NCBI RefSeq assembly: GCF_045679555.1
Contig: NC_092091.1
Location: forward strand, 76,688,461-76,752,460
Direction: 5' to 3'
DNA length: 64,000 bases
DNA from: Salvelinus alpinus
Taxonomy: Eukaryota > Chordata > Actinopteri > Salmoniformes > Salmonidae
How positions within the stretch are numbered: position 1 is the stretch's first letter; each line of letters begins with the position of its first letter. Below, piece after piece: positions 15,001-27,544 of the stretch. The position numbers and the translations under genes are program-made. The notes under the pieces are model-generated. The model worked only from the letters and a program-made list of their open reading frames with translations. It had not been told where the DNA came from and searched no databases.

Positions 15001-18000
15001 TTAGAATACAGAGATGGTGCTACGACCTGCTCTAAAACCTGACCCATGTACATTTAGAATACAGAGATGGTGCTACGACCTGCTCTAAAACCTGACCCAT
15101 GTACATTTAGAATACAGAGATGGTGCTACGACCTGCTCTAAAACCTGACCGATGTACATTTAGAATACAGAGATGGTGCTACGACCTGCTCTAAAACCTG
15201 ACCGATGTACATTTAGAATACAGAGATGGTGGTACGACCTGCTCTAAAACCTGACCCATGTACATTTAGAATACAGAGATGGTGCTACGACCTGCTCTAA
15301 AACCTGACCGATGTACATTTAGAATACAGAGATGGTGCTACGACCTGCTCTAAAACCTGACCGATGTACATTTAGAATACAGAGATGGTGCTACGACCTG
15401 CTCTAAAACCTGACCGATGTACATTTAGAATACAGAGATGGTGCTACGACCTGCTCTAAAACCTGACCGATGGACATTTAGAATACAGAGATGGTGGTAC
15501 GACCTGCTCTAAAACCTGACCGATGGACATTTAGAATACAGAGATGGTGCTACGACCTGCTCTAAAACCTGACCGATGGACATTTAGAATACAGAGAAAG
15601 TGCTACGACCTGCTCTAAAACCTGACCCATGTACATTTAGAATACAGAGATGGTGCTACGACCTGCTCTAAAACCTGACCCATGTACATTTAGAATACAG
15701 AGATGGTGGTACGACCTGCTCTAAAACCTGACGATGTACATTTAGAATACAGAGATGGTGCTATGACCTGCTCTAAAACCTGACCCATGTACATTTAGAA
15801 TATAGAGATGGTGCTACGACCTGCTCTAAATCCTGACCCATGTACATTTAGAATACAGAGAAAGTGCTACGACCTGCTCTAAAACCTGACAATGTACATT
15901 TAGAATACAGAGATGGTGGTACGACCTGCTCTAAAACCTGACAATGTACATTTAGAATACAGAGATGGTGCTAAGACCGGCTCTAAAACCTGACGATGTA
16001 CATTTAGAATACAGAGATGGTGCTACGACCTGCTCTAAAACCTGACCGATGTACATTTAGAATACAGAGATGGTGCTATGACCTGCTCTAAAACCTGACC
16101 CATGTACATTTAGAATACAGAGATGGTGGTACGACCTGCTCTAAAACCTGACGATGTACATTTAGAATACAGAGATGGTGCTATGACCTGCTCTAAAACC
16201 TGACCCATGTACATTTAGAATACAGAGATGGTGCTACGACCTGCTCTAAAACCTGACCCATGTACATTTAGAATACAGAGATGGTGCTACGACCTGCTCT
16301 AAAACCTGACCGATGTACATTTAGAATACAGAGATGGTGCTATGACCTGCTCTAAAACCTGACCCATGTACATTTAGAATACAGAGATGGTGGTACGACC
16401 TGCTCTAAAACCTGACGATGTACATTTAGAATACAGAGATGGTGCTATGACCTGCTCTAAAACCTGACCCATGTACATTTAGAATACAGAGATGGTGGTA
16501 CGACCTGCTCTAAAACCTGACGATGTACATTTAGAATACAGAGATGGTGGTACGACCTGCTCTAAAACCTGACCGATGGACATTTAGAATACAGAGATGG
16601 TGCTACGACCTGCTCTAAAACCTGACCGATGTACATTTAGAATACAGAGATGGTGCTACGACCTGCTCTAAAACCTGACGATGTACATTTAGAATACAGA
16701 GATGGTGCTACGACCTGCTCTAAAACCTGACGATGTACATTTAGAATACAGAGATGGTGCTACGACCTGCCTTAAAACCTGACCCATGTACATTTAGAAT
16801 ACAGAGATGGTGCTACGACCTGCTCTAAAACCTGACCCATGTACATTTAGAATACAGAGATGGTGTTACGACCTGCTCTAAAACCTGACGATGTACATTT
16901 AGAATACAGAGATGGTGCTACGACCTGCTCTAAAACCTGACCCATGTACATTTAGAATACAGAGATGGTGCTATGACCTGCTCTAAAACCTGACCCATGT
17001 ACATTTAGAATACAGAGATGGTGCTACGACCTGCTCTAAAACCTGACCGATGTACATTTAGAATACAGAGATGGTGCTAAGACCTGCTCTAAAACCTGAC
17101 CCATGTACATTTAGAATACAGAGATGGTGCTACGACCTGCTCTAAAACCTGACCGATGGACATTTAGAATACAGAGATGGTGGTACGACCTGCTCTAAAA
17201 CCTGACCGATGTACATTTAGAATACAGAGATGGTGCTACGACCTGCCTTAAAACCTGACCCATGTACATTTAGAATACAGAGATGGTGCTACGACCTGCT
17301 CTAAAACCTGACCCATGTACATTTAGAATACAGAGATGGTGCTACGACCTGCTCTAAAACCTGACCCATGTACATTTAGAATACAGAGAAGGTGCTATGA
17401 CCTGCTCTAAAACCTGACCCATGTACATTTAGAATACAGAGATGGTGCTACGACCTGCTCTAAAACCTGACCCATGTACATTTAGAATACAGAGATGGTG
17501 CTACGACCTGCTCTAAAACGTGACCGATGTACATTTAGAATACAGAGATGGTGCTACGACCTGCTCTAAAACCTGACCGATGTACATTTAGAATACAGAG
17601 ATGGTGCTACGACCTGCTCTAAAACCTGACCGATGTACATTTAGAATACAGAGATGGTGCTATGACCTGCTCTAAAACCTGACCCATGTACATTTAGAAT
17701 ACAGAGATGGTGGTACGACCTGCTCTAAAACCTGACGATGTACATTTAGAATACAGAGATGGTGCTATGACCTGCTCTAAAACCTGACCCATGTACATTT
17801 AGAATACAGAGATGGTGGTACGACCTGCTCTAAAACCTGACGATGTACATTTAGAATACAGAGATGGTGGTACGACCTGCTCTAAAACCTGACCGATGGA
17901 CATTTAGAATACAGAGATGGTGCTACGACCTGCTCTAAAACCTGACCGATGTACATTTAGAATACAGAGATGGTGCTACGACCTGCTCTAAAACCTGACG

Positions 18001-21000
18001 ATGTACATTTAGAATACAGAGATGGTGCTACGACCTGCTCTAAAACCTGACGATGTACATTTAGAATACAGAGATGGTGCTACGACCTGCCTTAAAACCT
18101 GACCCATGTACATTTAGAATACAGAGATGGTGCTACGACCTGCTCTAAAACCTGACCCATGTACATTTAGAATACAGAGATGGTGTTACGACCTGCTCTA
18201 AAACCTGACGATGTACATTTAGAATACAGAGATGGTGCTACGACCTGCTCTAAAACCTGACCCATGTACATTTAGAATACAGAGATGGTGCTATGACCTG
18301 CTCTAAAACCTGACCCATGTACATTTAGAATACAGAGATGGTGCTACGACCTGCTCTAAAACCTGACCGATGTACATTTAGAATACAGAGATGGTGCTAC
18401 GACCTGCTCTAAAAGCTGACCCATGTACATTTAGAATACAGAGATGGTGGTACGACCTGCTCTAAAACCTGACCGATGGACATTTAGAATACAGAGATGG
18501 TGCTACGACCTGCTCTAAAACCTGACCCATGTACATTTAGAATACAGAGATGGTGGTACGACCTGCTCTAAAACCTGACCGATGTACATTTAGAATACAG
18601 AGATGGTGCTACGACCTGCTCTAAAAGCTGACCGATGTACATTTAGAATACAGAAATGGTGCTACGACCTGCTCTAAAACCTGACGATGGACATTTAGAA
18701 TACAGAGATGGTGCTACGACCTGCTCTAAAACCTGACCGATGTACATTTAGAATACAGAGATGGTGGTACGACCTGCTCTAAAACCTGACCGATGGACAT
18801 TTAGAATACAGAGATGGTGCTACGACCTGCTCTAAAACCTGACCCATGTACATTTAGAATACAGAGATGGTGGTACGACCTGCTCTAAAACCTGACCCAT
18901 GTACATTTAGAATACAGAGATGGTGGTACGACCTGCTCTAAAACCTGACCGATGGACATTTAGAATACAGAGATGGTGGTACGACCTGCTCTAAAACTTG
19001 ACCCATGTACATTTAGAATACAGATATGGTGCTACGACCTGCTCTAAAACGTGACCGATGTACATTTAGAATACAGAGATGGTGCTACGACCTGCTCTAA
19101 AACCTGACCCATGTACATTTAGAATACAGAGATGGTGGTACGACCTGCTCTAAAACCTGACCGATGGACATTTAGAATACAGAGATGGTGGTACGACCTG
19201 CTCTAAAACCTGACCCATGTACATTTAGAATACAGATATGGTGCTACGACCTGCTCTAAAACGTGACCGATGTACATTTAGAATACAGAGATGGTGGTAC
19301 GACCTGCTCTAAAACCTGACCCATGTACATTTAGAATACAGAGATGGTGCTACGACCTGCTCTAAAACCTGACCCATGTACATTTAGAATACAGAGATGG
19401 TGCTACGACCTGCTCTAAAACCTGACCGATGTACATTTAGAATACAGAGATAGTGCTACGACCTGCTCTAAAACCTGACCCATGTACATTTAGAATACAG
19501 AGATGGTGCTACGACCTGCTCTAAAACCTGACCCATGTACATTTAGAATACAGAGATGGTGCTACGACCTGCTCTAACACCTGACCGATGTACATTTAGA
19601 ATACAGAGATGGTGCTATGACCTGCTCTAAAACCTGACCCATGTACATTTAGAATACAGAGATGGTGGTACGACCTGCTCTAAAACCTGACCGATGTACA
19701 TTTAGAATACAGAGATGGTGCTACGACCTGCTCTAAAACCTGACCCATGTACATTTAGAATACAGAGATGGTGGTACGACCTGCTCTAAAACCTGATCCA
19801 TGTACATTTAGAATACAGAGATGGTGCTACGACCTGCTCTAAAACCTGACCGATGTACATTTAGAATACAGAGATGGTGCTACGACCTGCTCTAAAACCT
19901 GACCCATGTACATTTAGAATACAGAGATGGTGGTACGACCTGCTCTAAAACCTGACCCATGTACATTTAGAATACAGAGATGGTGCTACGACCTGCTCTA
20001 AAACCTGACCCATGTACATTTAGAATACAGAGAAGGTGCTATGACCTGCTCTAAAACCTGACCCATGTACATTTAGAATACAGAGATGGTGCTACGACCT
20101 GCTCTAAAACCTGACCCATGTACATTTAGAATACAGAGATGGTGGTACGACCTGCTCTAAAACCTGACCCATGTACATTTAGAATACAGAGAAAGTGCTA
20201 CGACCTGCTCTAAAACCTGACCCATGTACATTTAGAATACAGAGAAGGTGCTACGACCTGCTCTAAAACCTGACCGATGTACATTTAGAATACAGAGATG
20301 GTGCTACGACCTGCTCTAAAACCTGACCCATGTACATTTAGAATACAGAGATGGTGCTACGACCTGCTCTAAAACCTGACCCATGTACATTTAGAATACA
20401 GAGATGGTGGTACGACCTGCTCTAAAACCTGACGATGTACATTTAGAATACAGAGATGGTGCTAAGACCGGCTCTAAAACCTGACGATGTACATTTAGAA
20501 TACAGAGATGGTGCTACGACCTGCTCTAAAACCTGACCGATGTACATTTAGAATACAGAGATGGTGCTATGACCTGCTCTAAAACCTGACCCATGTACAT
20601 TTAGAATACAGAGATGGTGGTACGACCTGCTCTAAAACCTGACGATGTACATTTAGAATACAGAGATGGTGCTATGACCTGCTCTAAAACCTGACCCATG
20701 TACATTTAGAATACAGAGATGGTGGTACGACCTGCTCTAAAACCTGACGATGTACATTTAGAATACAGAGATGGTGGTACGACCTGCTCTAAAACCTGAC
20801 CGATGGACATTTAGAATACAGAGATGGTGCTACGACCTGCTCTAAAACCTGACCGATGTACATTTAGAATACAGAGATGGTGCTACGACCTGCTCTAAAA
20901 CCTGACGATGTACATTTAGAATACAGAGATGGTGCTACGACCTGCTCTAAAACCTGACGATGTACATTTAGAATGCAGAGATGGTGCTACGACCTGCCTT

Positions 21001-24000
21001 AAAACCTGACCCATGTACATTTAGAATACAGAGATGGTGCTACGACCTGCTCTAAAACCTGACCCATGTACATTTAGAATACAGAGATGGTGTTACGACC
21101 TGCTCTAAAACCTGACGATGTACATTTAGAATACAGAGATGGGGCTACGACCTGCTCTAAAACCTGACCGATGGACATTTAGAATACAGAGATGGTGCTA
21201 CGACCTGCTCTAAAACCTGACCGATGTACATTTAGAATACAGAGATGGTGCTACGACCTGCTCTAAAACCTGACCCATGTACATTTAGAATACAGAGATG
21301 GTGCTACGACCTGCTCTAAAACCTGACCCATGTACATTTAGAATACAGAGATGGTGCTACAACCTGCTCTAAAACCTGACCGATGTACATTTAGAATACA
21401 GAGATGGTGCTACGACCTGCTCTAAAACCTGACCCATGTACATTTAGAATACAGAGATGGTGCTATGACCTGCTCTAAAACCTGACCCATGTACATTTAG
21501 AATACAGAGATGGTGGTACGACCTGCTCTAAAAGCTGACCGATGTACATTTAGAATACAGAGATGGTGGTACGACCTGCTCTAAAACCTGACCCATGTAC
21601 ATTTAGAATACAGAGATGGTGCTACGACCTGCTCTAAAACCTGACCCATGTACATTTAGAATACAGAGATGGTGCTACGACCTGCTCTAAAACCTGACCC
21701 ATGTACATTTAGAATACAGAGATGGTGCTACGACCTGCTCTAAAACCTGACCCATGTACATTTAGAATACAGAGATGGTGGTACGACCTGCTCTAAAACC
21801 TGACCGATGTACATTTAGAATACAGAGATGGTGCTATGACCTGCTCTAAAACCTGACGATGTACATTTAGAATACAGAGATGGTGCTACGACCTGCTCTA
21901 AAACCTGACGATGTACATTTAGAATACAGAGATGGTGCTACGACCTGCTCTAAAACCTGACGATGTACATTTAGAATACAGAGATGGTGCTACGACCTGC
22001 TCTAAAACCTGACCGATGTAAGTTTAGAATACAGAGATGGTGCTACGACCTGCTCTAAAACCTGACCGATGTACATTTAGAATACAGAGATGGTGCTACG
22101 ACCTGCTCTAAAACCTGACCGATGTACATTTAGAATACAGAGATGGTGCTACGACCTGCTCTAAAACCTGACCGATGTACATTTAGAATACAGAGATGGT
22201 GCTACGACCTGCTCTAAAACCTGACCCATGTACATTTAGAATACAGAGATGGTGGTACGACCTGCTCTAAAACCTGACGATGTACATTTAGAATACAGAG
22301 ATGGTGCTACGACCTGCTCTAAAACCTGACCGATGTACATTTAGAATATAGAGATGGTGCTACGACCTGCTCTAAAACCTGACCCATGTACATTTAGAAT
22401 ATAGAGATGGTGCTACGACCTGCTCTAAAACCTGACCCATGTACATTTAGAATACAGAGATGGTGCTACGACCTGCTCTAAAACCTGACCCATGTACATT
22501 TAGAATACAGAGATGGTGGTACGACCTGCTCTAAAACCTGACCCATGTACATTTAGAATACAGAGATGGTGCTACGACCTGCTCTAAAACCTGACCCATG
22601 TACATTTAGAATACAGAGATGGTGGTACGACCTGCTCTAAAACCTGACCGATGTACATTTAGAATACAGAGATGGTGCTACGACCTGCTCTAAAACCTGA
22701 CCGATGTACATTTAGAATACAGAGATGGTGCTACGACCTGCTCTAAAACCTGACCCATGTACATTTAGAATACAGAGATGGTGGTACGACCTGCTCTAAA
22801 ACCTGACCGATGTACATTTAGAATACAGAGATGGTGCTACGACCTGCTGTAAAACCTGACCCATGTACATTTAGAATACAGAGATGGTGCTACGACCTGC
22901 TCTAAAACCTGACCCATGTACATTTAGAATACAGAGATGGTGCTACGACCTGCTCTAAAACCTGACCCATGTACATTTAGAATACAGAGATGGTGCTATG
23001 ACCTGCTCTAAAACCTGACCCATGTACATTTAGAATACAGAGATGGTGCTACTACCTGCTCTAAAACCTGACCCATGTACATTTAGAATACAGAGATGGT
23101 GCTACGACCTGCTCTAAAACCTGACCCATGTACATTTAGAATACAGAGATGGTGCTACGACCTGCTCTAAAACCTGACCCATGTACATTTAGAATACAGA
23201 GATGGTGGTACGACCTGCTCTAAAACCTGACCGATGTACATTTAGAATACAGAGATGGTGGTACGACCTGGTCTAAAACCTGACCCATGTACATTTAGAA
23301 TACAGAGATGGTGGTACGACCTGCTCTAAAACCTGACCCATGTACATTTAGAATACAGAGATGGTGCTACGACCTGCTCTAAAACCTGACCCATGTACAT
23401 TTAGAATACAGAGATGGTGCTACGACCTGCTCTAAAACCTGACCCATGTACATTTAGAATACAGAGATGGTGCTACGACCTGCTCTAAAACCTGACCGAT
23501 GTACATTTACAATACAGAGATGGTGGTACGACCTGCTCTAAAACCTGACCCATGTACATTTAGAATACAGAGATGGTGCTACGACCTGCTCTAAAACCTG
23601 ACCCATGTACATTTAGAATACAGAGATGGTGGTACGACCTGCTCTAAAACCTGACCCATGTACATTTAGAATACAGAGATGGTGCTACGACCTGCTCTAA
23701 AACCTGACCGATGTACATTTAGAATACAGAGATGGTGCTACGACCTGCTCTAAAACCTGACGATGTACATTTAGAATACAGAGATGGTGGTACGACCTGC
23801 TCTAAAACCTGACGATGTACATTTAGAATACAGAGATGGTGCTACGACCTGCTCTAAAACCTGACGATGTACATTTACAATACAGAGATGGTGGTACGAC
23901 CTGCTCTAAAACCTGACGATGTACATTTAGAATACAGAGATGGTGGTACGACCTGCTCTAAAACCTGACGATGTACATTTAGAATACAGAGATGGTGCTA

Positions 24001-24018
24001 CGACCTGCTCTAAAACCT
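1..24018. repeat. 53-bp satellite array, about 450 units
   Basis: A continuous head-to-tail array fills the first 24 kb and runs off the left edge of the window. The usual unit is 53 bp and begins TGCTCTAAAACCTGACCCAT. A common 52-bp form has GACGATG in place of GACCCATG or GACCGATG. Diagnostic variants recur: GTACATTT/GGACATTT, GGTGCTA/GGTGGTA, CTGCCTTAAAA, CTAAGACCGG, and AGAAAGTGC. The main form contains the 8-bp palindrome ATGTACAT. Because 53 is not a multiple of 3 and the unit carries TAAA, no long reading frame survives. I see no gene, inserted element or CENP-B-like box inside. Confidence 0.98.
3797..3832. repeat. Irregular junction inside the 53-bp satellite
   Basis: The regular phase is broken here by GATGGATGCTACGACC, then TGCTTGTAAAATCGACC, before normal units resume. 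It reads as a truncated unit joined to the next one. It is the only clear phase break I noticed in the array and may be an unequal-exchange or repair scar. Confidence 0.7.
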
Positions 24019-24189
24019 TGTAACGGTAGTCGTCATATTCCTCCTCCTCGGACGAGGAGAGGAGAGAAGGATCGGACCAATACGCGGAGTGGTTAGTGCT
24101 CATATTGATTTAATCAAAACGAAACTGAACACTTACAAATACAAAAAACAACAAACGTGACAAAACCGAAAACAGTCCCGTGTGGCACT
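24019..24189. mobile_element. Truncated non-autonomous DNA element at satellite edge
   Basis: The satellite stops abruptly at TGTAACGG, followed by a GA-rich stretch and then ATTGATTTAATCAAAACGAA and AACTGAACACTTACAAATAC. This resembles the 5' part of short non-autonomous DNA elements common in salmonid genomes, which end in CGTGACA. The 3' half is missing: the sequence fuses at GTGTGGCA to a leftover piece of satellite unit. Class assignment is from memory and there is no coding sequence. Confidence 0.5.
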
Positions 24190-24211
24190 AAAACCTGACC
24201 GATGTACATTT
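24188..24211. repeat. Stranded remnant of the 53-bp satellite unit
   Basis: TAAAACCTGACCGATGTACA followed by TTT matches the satellite unit and lies 170 bp beyond the array end, in the same orientation. The array therefore once continued through this point, and the intervening element was inserted into it. Confidence 0.85.
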
Positions 24212-24400
24212 CAAAGATAAGAAAGATCTTAGCTTGAGAATGAATCAAGGATTGTAATATTTCTAGCTAGGCAAGAACGTTTAGAGATTCATTATTTAGG
24301 TCACAAGGGTCATGACTTTTGTGAAAGTGAAAGTGGAGCACACATTTTAAATTTAAAATGGTTGCCTTCCAAACCTTGGGGGATAGTAGCATATATAATC

Positions 24401-24624
24401 TTTAACCTTTATTTAACCAGGCAAGTCAGTTAAGAACAAATTGTTATTTAGAATGACAGCCTACCCCGGCCAAACCCGGACCACGCTGCGCCTATTGTGA
24501 GCTGCCCTATGGGACTACCAATCATGGCCGGATTGTGATACAACCTGGGATCAAACCAGGGTCTGTAGTGACACCTGTAGCACTGAGATGCAGTGCCTTA
24601 GACTGCTGCGCCACTCGGGAGTCC
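24401..24624 (-). mobile_element. tRNA-derived SINE (salmonid HpaI/SmaI type)
   Basis: On the minus strand the element starts GGACTCCCGAGTGGCGCAGC, an A-box-like tRNA head, then has a diverged B box (GGTTTGATCCC) and a tRNA-unrelated body. It ends in the typical tail GACTTGCCTGGTTAAATAAA. Length is about 220 bp. Salmonid SINEs of this kind are derived from tRNA-Lys. The tRNA-like head is part of the SINE, not a functional tRNA gene. Confidence 0.9.
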
Positions 24625-26078
<1,454 letters not shown>

Positions 26079-26096
26079 TTACCTGTAGTCATGGCT

Positions 26097-26372
26097 CTAC
26101 ATCAGGGGTGTCAAAGTCAATCAGGAAACGGGCCGTATTGAAAATACGAAAGGAATTTGCGAGCCAGACATACATAGCTTATTGTTTGTTTTTACCAAAA
26201 AAAGTAAAAACCTGAATACAACTGCTGCCCAAACAGGCCATTGTTTTATTCTGACAAATATGACGCTTTATAATGTCCACTTACATAATAATGTGCCTTT
26301 GAGCAATGCACTTAACCCAAATTGCTCTTGTAAGTCGCTCTGGATAAGAGTGTCTGCTAAATGGCGTAAATC
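26097..26372. mobile_element. Dispersed repeat fragment with GTAAGTCGCTCTGGATAAGA tail
   Basis: Begins CATCAGGGGTGTCAAAGTCA, a sequence seen at many teleost loci, and ends near the tail GTAAGTCGCTCTGGATAAGA followed by GTGTCTGCTAAATG. That tail is the reverse complement of the motif at 40955-41000, so the same dispersed family has at least two copies in the window. No coding sequence. Confidence 0.55.
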
Positions 26373-26469
26373 TTAACGTTTATCCTGGACACTGATATTA
26401 ACACAATGAACATATACTACATTTGGTATGGTTACATGAGACAGAAGTTTACTTAAGGCAACAATGAAC

Positions 26470-26990
26470 AGAGAGTGGTTGGCCGGGCATATAACGCAAA
26501 CATTTAGCCAAAAGGTTGTGCGTTCGAATCTCCTCACAGACAACTTTAGCATTTTTGCTAATTAGCAACTTTTGAACTACTTACTACTTTGTAGCTACTT
26601 TGCAACTACTTAGCATGTTAGCTAACCTAATAACCCTAACCTTAACCCTTAACCCTAACCTTAACCCTTTAGCTAACCCTTCCCTTATCCCTGACCCTTA
26701 CCTTAACCCTTTGACGAAACTACTAACCTTAACCCTAACCTTAACCTTAACCCTAACCTCTAGCCTAGCTAACATTAGCCCACTAGCTAACGTTAGCAAT
26801 AACAAATTGAAATTCGTAACATATCATATGAATTGTAATTTGTAACACATCATACCAAATGGATGAAGGACATCCACAAATTCATAAATAATACATGAAA
26901 CATAATATATTATGCAAAAAGGAGTGTATACAATGTAACCTACAGATATACATTTCATAAGAATTACACATTTATGGCATTTTTATGGTA
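26470..26990. mobile_element. Unclassified dispersed repeat with degenerate telomere-like stretch
   Basis: Contains a B-box-like GCGTTCGAATCTC, then TAGC-rich sequence, then imperfect CCCTAA/CCTTAA repeats (about 26620-26760), GCTAACGTTAGC, and CGTAACATATCAT motifs. I know similar sequence as a repeat in salmonid genomes, so the telomere-like tract is most simply part of the element rather than a relic of chromosome fusion. Confidence 0.5.
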
Positions 26991-27090
26991 TAGTTTTCTC
27001 TTTATTTAACCCGCCTGCCCCCCACCCACCCTTCATTCACAGAATATTTCATAACCCTTAACACTCCACCTCCCCCTCTCTCTCCTCTTA

Positions 27091-27342
27091 CCTGTACTGT
27101 GTACAGTACTCTCCCCAGTGTCTCTCTAGCTACCTGTATAGTGTACAGTACTCCGCCCAGTGTCTCTCTAGCTACCTGTACTGTGTACAGTACTCTCCCC
27201 AGTGTCTCTCTAGCTACCTGTATAGTGTACAGTACTCCGCCCAGTGTCTCTCTAGCTACCTGTACTGTGTACAGTACTCTCCCCAGTGTCTCTCTAGCTA
27301 CCTGTATAGTGTACAGTACTCCGCCCAGTGTCTCTCTAGCTA
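27091..27342 (-). repeat. 42-bp minisatellite copied from the end of exon 3 of the VWA7-like gene
   Basis: Six units of 42 bp (three of an 84-bp alternating pair). On the minus strand each unit encodes VARETLGGVLYTIQ or VARETLGRVLYTVQ and ends CAG|GTA. This closely matches the last 14 codons of exon 3 at 27400 (AARETLGRVLHTLQ, then GTAAGA). The intron start after exon 3 (GTAAGAGAAGAGAGAGGGGG) is also duplicated after the last unit (GTAAGAGGAGAGAGAGGGGG). So the array arose by duplication of an exon-intron boundary followed by expansion. Confidence 0.9.
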
Positions 27343-27343
27343 C
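27092..27343 (-). other. Candidate in-frame exon made of the 42-bp repeats
   Basis: The array is preceded on the minus strand by AAACATTTCAG (a possible acceptor) and followed by CAG|GTAAGA (a strong donor). The enclosed 252 nt are open in the phase that exon 3 leaves (phase 0 in, phase 0 out) and would add 84 residues as six 14-residue repeats. The polypyrimidine tract is weak and there is no transcript evidence, so this is an inference from splice-site shape and phase. Confidence 0.3.
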
Positions 27344-27399
27344 CTGAAATGTTTGCATATCCCCTCTTTCACCCCCCCTCCCCCTCTCTCTTCTCTTAC

Positions 27400-27544
27400 C
27401 TGTAGTGTGTGTAGTACTCTCCCCAGTGTTTCTCTGGCAGCCAGGAAGTTCTCCTTTTGTACGTTGACCTTGATGCTGGCCACCCCATCAGTGATAAGGC
27501 GCCGGCCCAGAGCAAACGCCTCAGAGTTGAAGTGATGGGCTGGG
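27400..27544 (-). CDS. vwa7: VWA7-like gene, exon 3
   Basis: 145 nt, from acceptor CTAACAG|CCCAGCC to donor CTACAG|GTAAGA. It enters in phase 2 and completes the split AG-C codon from exon 2, then has 48 full codons and ends in phase 0. The segment resembles the family's HFxxExFxxGR...LGxxLHxLQ stretch. Confidence 0.78.

Noticed and set aside
1-24018. CRISPR array
   Set aside because: Whole units repeat with no distinct spacers, the host is a vertebrate, and no cas-like genes are present.
1-24018. Centromeric satellite
   Set aside because: Possible by size, but no CENP-B-like box is visible and the array lies next to genic exons. It cannot be supported from sequence alone.
24401-24624. tRNA gene
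   Set aside because: The tRNA-like head belongs to a SINE; the rest has no cloverleaf and continues into the SINE body and tail.
26620-26760. Interstitial telomere marking a chromosome fusion
   Set aside because: The CCCTAA-like units are very degenerate and are embedded in a dispersed repeat that carries the same stretch elsewhere, as far as I recall.
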